Shown one piece after another: positions 11,337-22,800 of a DNA stretch of 64,000 nt. The stretch comes from Morella rubra. Lineage: Eukaryota; Streptophyta; Magnoliopsida; Fagales; Myricaceae. The notes beneath the pieces were generated by a model. The model saw only the letters and a program-made list of their open reading frames with translations, was not told the origin of the DNA and ran no database searches. The stretch lies in assembly GCA_003952965.2 (NCBI GenBank), contig CM025856.1, positions 26,793,723-26,857,722 on the forward strand, in the 5' to 3' direction. Positions within the stretch are counted from its first letter, which is position 1; every line of letters begins with the position of its first letter. Both the position numbers and the translations under genes were made by a program.

Positions 11337-12414
11337 CATCACCCAACTGGCCCTTCAGTCCTCACCAAGCCGCCCCTGCTCTCTCTTTCTCTCTCTCACA
11401 CAGCGGTTACTGCATTTGGGCACAGTTAAAACCGCCCCTGTGAATGAGCGGTTAAAAATAGTTTCTACCTATTTGAGGCCGCGGAGTACAGTCAGTTTGA
11501 ACTCACCGCCTATATTAAGTTGATAGAAAGATGTTATAGGTCACTTTTTTTTTTTCTTCTTGCATTCTCTAGCTAGCATTGATCATGCCAATATGGTCGG
11601 GTTTCTTAGAGCTGGAAGTAGTACACAACGAGGGGCTGGCTTAACGGATTCAAAGTACACAAAAAGGTTACCCGCTCGTACTATAGCAGGATTAATCTCG
11701 ACTCTTCCATGGGGGCTTGCACAGGCGCTGCACAAGAACCCTTATGTACTTGACATTATTTCCCAAGGTTCTATACATTTGAATTTTGATATCCGGCATG
11801 AAACGTGGAACAGTTTCAAGGGATCGGGCACCTGTTAAACGTGGAACATGTGTGCTGAGATGTGGCATATATATATGATCTACGAAGTTCAGAGTCTCTC
11901 TCTCACTGTGTTCACGCTCGCACTTCTTACCATCTTTACTCTTTGGTTTTTTTCTTTTCCACTTTTTATTCCGACAGCATATAACATGAAGATGGTTTCG
12001 AGACTACGAGGAAACTTTTATGGAAGTTTCCACTTTCCAGTATTCCCATTGACCACAATGACCACCAAGATAGCTGCTTGTCCGGAACATTCTATTATTG
12101 GAATCAGAAGTAAATGTTTAACCATTTATTTCCTTGTCACGCATAGGGAACAGTAGCCTGTTTTTATAAGAAAATTGTTAACCATTATCATATGTTTTTG
12201 TTTTTACATCATAGGAATTTTTGCATAGCTAATGGATCTCTAACTTGAACCCACGGAAGGATAGCAAGAATTTACCATAGCAAACTTTAGAACTGGCAGG
12301 ACACTGAGGGCATTGATTATTCCCATAATTTACAAAACGTGTTTTCAAATTCTCCGTCTTCCCTGTTTTATGATAATCACAAATTACCATATCCCCACTC
12401 CTCTATGTCTCAAA
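11337..12414. other. spacer downstream of the MYB gene
   Basis: No gene recognised. A 92-codon frame at 11560-11838 has no family resemblance I can see. The part near 12200-12414 is likely MYB 3' UTR, since it directly follows the MYB stop on the minus strand. Confidence 0.45.
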
Positions 12415-13832
12415 CTAAAGATTGTAACCTAGTTGATAATCTTGAAACATCTGCTCAGACTGAAGAACAGAAGTGGAATCCCAAGGGTTTGACGTCGCTG
12501 ACTTTGCGTCGAAGTAATTAGACCACCAAATCACGTTGTCTTTTGAACTATTCATTTCCCTGAAACAATCGAACTCAACCATCTGATCTTCCTGTGGTAC
12601 GAAAGCCGCACTTTTGTTACTAAGAAAGTCATCCAGTTCAGCTTGGAAGCCTGAAACTTCAATTCCTGCACTAGACTGTTCTATACCATCTGCTTTTGGG
12701 ACAGGAGTAGAGTCCATTGGATTGTTCCCATTGATGAAGGCCATTGAGTTACCTGAGGGTGGTATAACATGTAAAGGATTCTGCATTTCATTTACCTTTG
12801 GATTGCTGATATTTGAGAAATCCTCTTGAACAGTAGCAGTTGTTGGTGGTTCATAGAAGTGATCAACCTTTTGTCCTTGCCCAGGTTGAGGACTAGGCAA
12901 GCCATGTTGCCACAGAGGGGTAGGACTTCCATTCAGAGATTGCAGGCTCTGGATCATCTTTTCTTGCAAGGGGTGCAGCTTTGGCCACATCGCAGGGTTG
13001 TTGCAGAAAGAGAATGGTTTCTGCAGGCTTTGAAGTTGCATATGGAGTTGAAGTCTTTCAAGGGCCGAGCTGCTTAATGCTGGTGAATATGAGTCGTCTT
13101 CTAGGCCATTTGCATCTTTTGCACCCATGGAAGATAGCCGATTCATGTTAGACTCTTTGCGCCTTCCGAGCAATTTCTTCTTCAATCTAGTGTTCCAGTA
13201 GTTCTTGATGTCATTGTCTGTCCTTCCAGGTAGTTGGGCAGCAATAATTGACCACCTAAAGGTAGATGAAAATTAGACAAGTTTGTTCTTCTAATAAAGG
13301 AAACGAGGAAAATTTATAACAAACCCCGCAGATGGAGATTTGAATCTATAACCAGATGAGGATTTTTTTCCCAGCCAAAGAATCATGGACAAAGAAAAAG
13401 GACAAGCACATGATGGGTAAAATCTCTAAAACTGAGAGAGAGAGAGAGATACCTGCTTCCAATACTTATATAGAGGTTGCAAATAATATTATCTTCTTCT
13501 TCAGAGAATCCGCCATGCTTGATGTTGGGCCTCAAGTAGTTTAACCATCTGAGTCTGCAACTCTTCCCGCATCTCTTAAGCCCTGTAAATTTAAACCGAA
13601 CAAAAGTTCAAACTGATCATTCTTTACAACTTGCACATTTCCAAACATAAATTAAAGCCATGAAACCACCACACCATATTTTTTGGATGAGAGAACGCAC
13701 CAATTTTCTGGGGAAGAGCAATCCAGTTGCCTCCAGTTCCATACTGTTCAATATAGGCTTTGAGCTTGGCATCCTCTTCAGGAGACCATGGTCCCTTCTT
13801 CACGTTTGCCTTGTCACAGCATGGAGCTCGAC

Positions 13833-13836
<4 letters not shown>
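12415..13836 (-). CDS. R2R3-MYB transcription factor, RAX/MYB36-like group
   Basis: Nuclear DNA-binding regulator. Three exons on the minus strand: 13836-13701, 13582-13453, 13255-12415, all GT-AG and in phase, giving 368 aa. The start is [20 protein letters not shown], the hallmark of plant R2R3-MYBs. R2 runs about residues 14-61 and R3 about 67-112, with the conserved [18 protein letters not shown] linker and [19 protein letters not shown]. The KKKLLGRRK continuation and the [13 protein letters not shown] text fit subgroup 14 (RAX1-3, MYB36, MYB68, MYB84, MYB87), known for axillary meristem control and, for MYB36, root endodermal barrier differentiation. The C-terminal region is low-complexity with Gln/Leu-rich and acidic patches. 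A 38-bp CT tract touches the start codon, and the upstream DNA is duplicated at 8813-9457. Which paralogue it is remains open. Confidence 0.94.

Positions 13837-13874
<38 letters not shown>
13837..13874. repeat. (CT)n microsatellite in the MYB 5' leader
   Basis: An uninterrupted CT tract (GA on the transcribed strand) directly next to the MYB start codon. GA-rich leaders are common in plant genes and this one probably varies in length between individuals. Confidence 0.9.
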
Positions 13875-13878
<4 letters not shown>

Positions 13879-13934
13879 TTCTCTGTTAAACCAAAGATCT
13901 GAGAAATCACTAACTTGGATTGTTGAGAGAAACT

Positions 13935-14694
13935 GGAGAAGGAAGACCAAGATTTATAGGTAGAAAGAGAGGGTGATGTGATGCTTACAAGGACCAAAAG
14001 GTCTTACATCTCACCCTCTCTCCTTCACTATTCAACCCTATCTCTCTTTTAGGGTTCTTGCAAGGTCTGTCTCCCTCTCTCTCTTCCTTTTTGGATTAGT
14101 TGGCTCATCCAAATATACTTAATTATGCATGCAACTGGACAAAGTTTAACACAAATTTCTTCTTCTCTTTCTTTTTCGTATTAAATTATAATACTGCTTT
14201 TTCTGGTCCAATTAGTTTATTGTTTGAAACCTGAGCCTGCAGGTATTTGATCAGAAGAAGCCTCCATCCTTTTAGTTTGTCATTATTATCATTGAAATGT
14301 TCGAACCACAGCACCCTATATATCTATTATCTATTATATCTTTGATTGACGCCCGATAAAATTACATGCAGGGATCGAAGTCCTATCATTGGCTGCTCTT
14401 TTCTAACTTACAGACACATTCGGCTGTCTTTCTTATGAAGGTACCTGAGATTTATGACAATAATATGCCTTTTGGATGTGTTTTTCGGAACAACGTTGAA
14501 CATTATTTAAAAAAACCTAGATCTTCCTTATATTGCCAGCGAACTATGAAAATATCCGCAACCGGTGGGATCATATTAAGGGCACACAGTTTTTTTAATT
14601 CCTATGGCCGATCTGTAAATCGCAGAACTAGAATTTCTTGTCTGTGAATGACCAAGTCATATGGTCCCCAAACAATCATAGTATTGCCATGTTA
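13935..14694. repeat. upstream region of the MYB gene, fuller copy of a direct duplication
   Basis: Direct-repeat partner of 8813-9457. This copy starts about 100 nt upstream of the MYB ATG and so includes the putative proximal promoter. It is the longer copy, retaining the segments missing on the left, such as the ~20 nt around 14411-14433. Right of 14694 there is no similarity to anything flanking the other copy. Confidence 0.85.
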
Positions 14695-17600
14695 ATGCGT
14701 ACCTTCCTTTCCCGATTGATTAGAAATCGGCCTCCCCATTAACTCGATCGGGTATCGAATGGGTGTGTCAATTAGCACTTTGTTGAAGCTGGCATATGGA
14801 ATTAAAATAGCCAGCCTACCTTACGCAGAGGAACAACTGAGTAGGTGAAAGTTTCCCACCTTCTCCAAGTTTCGCATACGGCAAGGCGGTCAAGGTCATT
14901 GTATAGGTAGCCGTTGCCTTCACGTTCATATCCCACACAAAGTGACCCGGGAGGATTAAGAGCCATCTGAAATTAGATTGCAGTATTGTTTCCACAACAT
15001 GTTATCAAGACACATTTCTAAGCACGGCAAAAAATAGGAAGCCTCAGAAATCATAGTTTCGGAGTCAAGAGTTTAGTCCACGCTCTTCGGGCACTAGTAC
15101 TTAGTACTCGTGTCAAAAGGACCGATGGGAATATGGGATGCAGTTTGGTGTTAATGATAGAAGGTCATAACCTTTTTCCACGCTGATCAGAAGGAATTTT
15201 ATTTGCTCATTCTGCGCAAGAAATCGAAGTCGCATGACAGATACAGATTTCAGAAGCCAAACAGACTCAAAGGGATGACGGATGTGACAGAAAATTATTG
15301 GCACTTAATTGTCCAATGATTTTCTCAATTGGTACAGGGAAGTCTTGTCACAGTGACTTTCAAAGGTTAATTCCTAACAGATCTGAAGTATCATGTCAAC
15401 GCCTCCTCATGTCGTCCCCGCACATATAATGATCAGACATATTCTGTTAGCATGACAAGCAGCACTTTCATTCATTCAACTCAAATCAATCAGGACCTGC
15501 TCAGAAGAAAAAGGAAAAAGGAAAACACTCAACCTGCAGGCCCTGTACCTGAAATATCTAATTCCTTTTTCTTAGGTGAATATGAAAGCAAAGCCTATTT
15601 TAATTATTGTTTCTCAAAATCCTAATCCTTACAGGTTGGCTGGGCTGATATTGAACATACAGGGAGGGCAATATTTAAACAAGAAAGGAAGAAAGCAACC
15701 AAACGGAAAGGAATAGCAAATTCAAACCTTTTAGAAGAAGCATCACCGATTGACCTCGGTTTCCTAAATTAATGTTTCCCAAAGGTTTTTTTCTTGATCC
15801 AATAGGGGGACCAATGAGGTTTGGAACCGCACCAACATAGAAATTACAAGAGGAAAACCATCAATATTCAAAAGCACTCACTCTTATGTTTATTAATTAA
15901 TTAATGTCCAAATCATGCCAAATGGACTCGGATCTTTGGGAGGAAGAAAACATGCTTCTCCTTGTCTTACTTGAACCCCAGAATCAATGCATTGACAAAA
16001 AGCTTCATGTCCCAGAAAAAGAGAGAAAGAACTCAAAAATTAAACAAAGAAAGGTCTCTGCATTATATCATCATGAAGACCAACCTTAAGACTATTGTAA
16101 TAGAGCCGGTATAAAGCTGGTCTTGATAAGAGAGGATAAGCACGGATTGGTGCTGGACTTTACACAAAATTATCATGGAATCAATGTTGCTAACTCATGT
16201 TGCTGGCATGGAATTTTCTTTTCCACTAATTAAACCAGGCTCTTATTATTTGGACATTACGCATAGATACATAGCGTAGGCAGATGTACTGTTGACCTTT
16301 GGTGAGGCACGCTGATCCTCTTGGATTGGTTCACTCACCGAGGTTGCCTTTTGAGAGTATTACTAAACTAGTGTCAACTACCTACATGATTGTGCTTATA
16401 AGCTCATTCTTAATTCAGAGTCTGGCCTAGAGAAAGATCGATCAAACGTCTTTGTAATGTGAACAGCTTGTACCTTTGATTAAGAAAAAAGAGCTAGCTA
16501 GCTGATACAAAAGCAAATTAATTAAAGAGAGAAATCCATCTTTCTTACCTAAACAGATTTTTTCCCCAAAGATCTTTTCGGTATCTTTCTTCTACCTCTA
16601 CGCGGTTCCTGAAAATTCTACTTGACATATTCCAGTCTTACAAGCTTTCGCGGAATATTATACGACATCTAGCTTCTAACTAACATCATACGTACAAGGT
16701 AGGAAGTAGTTTCAAGATAGAGCCTAATTTTCTTTGAAGTTTCTGCATATTCATTGTTTGGATCGCGGAAAAATAATGTGACTTCATTGCTTTTGACAAT
16801 TCGACTCCTCTCTCTTTGTACACAACGCGGCATCTCTGTTGTTTTTTTACTCTCGGTCGCAATTCCTTTTACCTATCCGACCATTGTTTCTTCTCACAGA
16901 TTGCTTGGCAATATCACGCCCCCCTGGCATGTTTGATTCAGTTTTCAACAGAAGTTAACATTTATATATTCAACAGCGAACCATATAATTCCCTGGAGGA
17001 CCACTTAAGTTCTGTCATATAAAATCGTCATGCGGGTTGACAAAGATGCTAACAGGAGACTATGAGGAAGCATTTTATATGTACGTACTGCAAATTTCTT
17101 CGAATGAGACAGTGTAATGAATAATTGCTTAACTTTAACGACTTTGTTAAATATCGAAAGAATATTAATTAATCAAGCCGACGTTATTATCTCCCTTGCA
17201 CTATATGCAATACAATGCACAAAGATGCTACAAACGGCCGCAGTTGCTAAGCTCCAACTGGGTCCCTTCTCTCCTCCCCCCTCCTCAAGTCATCGACAAT
17301 CGTCAAACTCCTATTATTATTTTAATCATAATTCAATGCACATAATTTCCATCAGTTTTAGATGAAGATATTTTTTATTGTTATTTTAATGTGGAAACAA
17401 ACCCATAACTTTGAGCATCCAAGGAATCGAGCTGCCCTTTCCCTTGATCCTATCTCCTTAAAGCGTGAGTTTTTTTGTTCTCTAAAATTTAGGTAATATA
17501 TGAGACTGTCCTCTAACCCAATGCAAAGGGCATCCTTGCTCATATCACAACAAGAAGAAAGGTGACAGAAGTTGTTGCTAAAGATAAAGAACGAGTTACA

Positions 17601-19826
17601 TATAGTGCAGTACCCAAACAGGGGTTTTCCTTCATATATATTCGAGCCTCTAATATAGCCCGAAAATTAGAAAAATAATAATAATGTTTATAATCATTTG
17701 GAAGAACAGCTCCCAAATCATGAAACAATTTTTTTGCTTTTTTTTTTTTTTTAAATAAAAGAGAGATATTATAAATAAGATCAACGAGGCTTGTAATTAA
17801 TTTCTAGAATAGTGTTGACTGGAAGAAGTGTGCTTCGTAGCAGTTATATAGGCATATCAAATCATATCGGTTTACATAAATCATGATTCCCTTCATTCCA
17901 GGCAGTGCAGAAAAGGTCAATGGATACGTGCCAACTTTGACTTGTTAAACGAAAAAGTCTTTCCCCTCATGCGTTAGGTATAACAGGGTAACAGTTACAG
18001 GAGGGCCTAAGGGTGGAGGACGATGGTGTCACAGAATTTGACCCTCTGGATTTTTTCCATACCTTAGAGAGAAAGAAGCTGTTTGAGTGGGTGATGCGAA
18101 GCCATTTCTCTAGGACTCAGAATTGATGCCTTGATGGTTTAATTATCATCACCAAATTGACACCGCTCTACACGTATATATATATTGGAAGAGAAATGAA
18201 GAATTGAAAGGAAGAAAGTCAACCATGCACTTGAAATATGTACTTTCTCAACCATTTAATCAGCTTGAGTCAGTAGAGAGTGGACCCAAGACGCAAGCCC
18301 TCTTGTTCTCTAACCCTAAACAGTTCTTGTTTTGTTGCTGATTGGATGATTCTCTCCGACTATCAAGTGGTCAATCGCAATTTTGCAACACGTAGGCCAG
18401 TCCTTTGGTCCCGAAGTTTAAACTGTGAACCCCTGATCAGGGAAATGCTACTTAGTGTTTAAACTTCATGTCATTTAATTATACCTTCTACTTAGAACAA
18501 CAACTCCATCGCCGGCCTCCGACGAGGAGTTCCACTTTTCTATATCTATGGGGTTTATTCGAAACGGTCGTCCACCACGTAGTCTAGGCTTTTGCTCTTG
18601 AGAGTTGAGACTACTCCCTCAACCAGAAAAGAAGAAAAAATTGAGGCTTAATATCCAGGTCCCTGAAAAATTCAGGTAATTTTCCGAGTGGATATATGTA
18701 AATTAACGTGGTATAGATTGTACATAAAAGAACCCTATCTCTACAGCTTCATTCAAGGAGTAGTCCTACAAACTTACTAAATAATTATGTACACTTTCAG
18801 AAAAGAACCCCATTTTTTGTGTGTAAAGAAATTGAATTTTTTACAATACTCCATTCATGAAAAATATGATCTTTGAAGTTTATAAACATATCAGTTAATT
18901 AAACATAAATATTAGCTAAGCTTGAAATTCAGGCATAATCCTTTAACTAGGAAAGTCCAGCGCTCAAGAGAAGAGGAGTGGGGGGAAACAAGTAGACAAG
19001 AACATCAACAGTCACCAAAGTTAACTGCTCCACTATGCTTCAAACAACCAGAACAGGTAAACGAATGCAAAGAGATGCATCAAAATTTTCATATACGCTT
19101 TTAAATCTCCAAGGGCTAAAGTATATGTATAGTATATAGATATATATGATGTCTCTGGCGTACACTTTGATATAACATAACAATTCCCCAGCCGGGGGGC
19201 CTGCAGAAGGGGGAAGAGAGAGAGAGTGACTAAGAAAAAATTTAGCTTCCCATTTCATCTGGGTTACAGCAGCACATGCATCATTATTTTGAAAATATAA
19301 AGGTCACAACACTACTATATATTAACATTAACTTTTATATACATCGGAAAAGCTGAGTCCACTCTCCAATAAGTATATAGGAGAATTATCTGTACCATCA
19401 ACGCCAGCCTGATCACATTGAAAAATAACAAGATACCATGAAAAACAGCAAAATCGCTTCATCATCATGGAAAAAAGTAAAAGTCTCCAAATTACACACA
19501 AAAAAAAATGACAGAAAATACTCACATTTCTAAGTATGCAGTTGTAGCTCTCCTTGATGTATTAAATACTCTTCTGGCCAAAAAATCTATCAGACAGCAT
19601 AAAATTGCACTCCATAAAGAATAAATACCGTCTTCACTGCAGTACTAGAAAAGGTTCGTTAAAAATGAACCAAGGCAAAAAGCTAAGCTATTAGCTTGCA
19701 ATATACTTGAAAAACCAGTAGGGTGCCTTAAACTGCGAAATCTATGGTCGAATTTAGTTTCCTTTTCCTCCGACTTACGCTCTTGATATAAGAGGGGAAT
19801 TGAAAACAACCGCTCCACAATTGGGT
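14695..19826. other. 5.1-kb intergenic spacer
   Basis: No gene recognised on either strand. The stretch is AT-rich with several short open frames (60-80 codons) that lack family resemblance or compositional support. The part closest to 19826 is likely the 3' UTR of the Raf-like kinase gene. Confidence 0.5.
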
Positions 19827-22800
19827 TTATCTCACATTCATTGCTGCGGCCATATTCCTCAGCTTCTGAGAGATTTCTGAAAACGATGGCCTCGCTGCTG
19901 GATCAGAAGCCCAACAACTTTCCATCAAAGACTTCCATTCAGGATCACACCAGGTTGGAATCTGTGGACGTAATGCGTTGTTTACAATTCCACCTGCAAA
20001 TCAATAAGAAGAAACACATTACAAACTCATAGTTGAGTTTTGTTGTATAATTTATAGGCCCAGCTTAAACAGTGAATGTATATGCCCTTGGATCCTAGAA
20101 TATTACTACTAGTTTGAAAGAATGCAAGCACATTAATTTAAGTCATTTATATTCCTTTCAAATGTCAGTCAATCAGTCTAACTTGATCCTTCTTCGAACC
20201 ACACATGAATCCACTAAATCGTAGCAGTTGATCCATGGGTACACTAATTTCCTAAATTTTATACAGGAGACGTTTCCCTCAAAACTATCCTGCATTTAAT
20301 CAATATTATAGAAAATGAAAGATTTAAACTACTTTGCTATAAAATTTACTTGTAAACCAAAGGTTCAGGGGGAAAATTGTGATCTTTCCTTTTCTCCAAA
20401 TTGCCATTACTTATTCTGATAAATACTTTCCTTTGAAATATTCTTATCCACCAAATGCAGGAAAATCTGCTTATAAGCAAAACAAGCAAGGAAGCAACAT
20501 ATCTTGGTAAAACTGACTGGTAATTTCAACTGACTTGACAAATTATATGCTTTGTAGGAGGAAAAGACAAAGTGGATTCTGAAATTGGATGAAGAGCATA
20601 AACAGATCTGTTGAATCCACTCCAAACAACCATGATGAGGAGTTATGCATTGGCTAATGATGAAAAACATGACTGCAATGAAAATGTCACCTGCGACAAT
20701 TCACAAACATTACTATTTTCTTTCCTCTAAGGAGTGGCTGGACAAGCACTAGGTGATTAATAACCCAACAATTGTGAGGGGAAAAAAAAAAAAAGGTTCC
20801 TGGCTAACAAGCAAATTGAAATGAAAATTTAGTTCCCAATAGCAGGGAAAGGTTTCAGTCCTAACAGATCCTAATAAAGGCGTTGATGTTGTCAACATAT
20901 TAATGAATTCCATCAACAGCCCAGATTGCACTAAATAATATATTAATGAGTCTTTTTTTTTAAAACTGCACCATTAATGCATTGACTAATTCCATCTGGG
21001 TCATTGATGGAATTCATTAATGTGTTGGCAACATCAACCACTCTTTAGGACATGTTAGGACTGAAGCTTTAAGACATATAAGCATTGAAGCTTTACCCTA
21101 AATAGCACTTCATTCCCAAGAGAAAGCAACAAATAGCGAAAAACAGGGATAAAGACAACAATTAATAGCGCATATCCACTACAGTCCAACAAGGATATAA
21201 TTTCCAGGTCAAAAGGAGAAGCCAAACAGTTAGAAAGATTAGAAAAATGACATAAATCATAATATCTAACCCAAGAGGTTTTGTGCAGTTTATGGTAATT
21301 AAATCTTGAGCCTAGCAATGCACAGACCTGTTATAGGGATTGGCAGAAGAAGCATCAGGAACCTATGCTACACATCAACAAATTTAACCTAGGACCCTTA
21401 TATGGGCAAACTGGATGCAACGCATATGCAAGCTTTTGTATCAGGCTAATAGCATATACAGTCTAACAATATTTTCGTCCTTACCAATTATGGAAGCACA
21501 ATGCATATCTGCATAAGGCTCATCACCCGTGAGCACTTCCCACATAACAATCCCAAATGAGTACACATCAATCTACAACAATAGAAAGTCATAATAATGA
21601 AAAAGAGCAGCAGAAAACATCTTTAAAAAAAAAAGATAAAAGACATTAACTGCCAAAACTCTAAACTCACACATTTACGCTGGGAGTTAATTACCTTCTC
21701 TGTCACCATGTGGCATTTCGTACTAAGAAGCTCAGGTGCCATCCAGGGTAAAGTTCCACGGATACCTCCTGACACTAAAGTGTGTTGTTTCACCTTTGAT
21801 AAGCCCAAGTCGCCAATCTAAAAGGATATACACAGTGAATCCCAAAATCCAAGCACCTCCAAAAATATCCTCGAAGTTGAAATTACAGTTGAAAACAGTT
21901 TCCAGAATGGGAAGTAGTAAAATAAGCAAACCATCAGAAGTTGATTTCTTATCAAGCTTCTGTATCATACTTAAGAAGAATTTGGATTCAGACAATAGAG
22001 TTCGGGACTTCAAAGAAATCTATAAAGGGACCTCAATATTAAAAAAACGTCAAGTATGAGGGGGCATCAAAAACAGGATATCGAGTACCAAATAAATAGA
22101 AGAACCAACACAATTCTAGTGTAAATTGTTCATATATATCAACCTTAGCATACCTTGCATACAGGCCGCTGTGGATCTCTCATATTAACCAACAAATTTT
22201 CACATTTCAAATCAAAATGCACAATGTTCTTTCCATGCAAATACTCCATCCCAAAAGCAGCATCCATAGCTATGATGAGTCTCTTACGACGATCAATAGT
22301 TCTGGCAAATACATTAAGAGATCAGACATTCTATTCACAACGAATCCTTTGCATTAACTGTGCAAACAATCAAAACATTTATATGTAGAATACAACAGAA
22401 GATAGTGGCAAATTATTAAAATCTGAAAAACACTGCAAAATTACCTGTCTTTCTTCTGCAAAAACTGTTTTAACGATCCATTGACCATGAACTCTGTCAC
22501 AGTTGCTAAGGATCCATCAGGACCATCACGAACAATTCCATAGAAAGAGACAACATTTGGATGATGTAATGAACTCAATATCAAAGCCTCCTTCCAGAAA
22601 TCCGCAATCTATAGCAGCATAACACATCTAGTCACTATCAAAGCCAATTCTACAAACATATAAAGAAGTCTTGAGCACTATGTAAAATAAGAGATTGTCC
22701 CACAAAATATTCTGCCAGATACTCATGGGCCTCCTCGAGCACTGGTTTGCACATACTACTAATATTCAAAGGGAACACGATATATCCCACACCAAGTGAA

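Noticed and set aside
11560..11838. 92-codon plus-strand frame
   Set aside because: No family resemblance and no start or splice context to support it.
2069..13836. UGT, MATE and MYB as a flavonoid gene cluster
   Set aside because: The UGT is a pseudogene, the MYB belongs to the RAX/MYB36 developmental group rather than the flavonoid regulators, and the MATE substrate is unknown.
22152..22301. Raf-like kinase judged inactive because it lacks HRD and DFG
   Set aside because: HFDLK and GDLG are normal in this kinase group, and the catalytic Asp and VAIK Lys are present.
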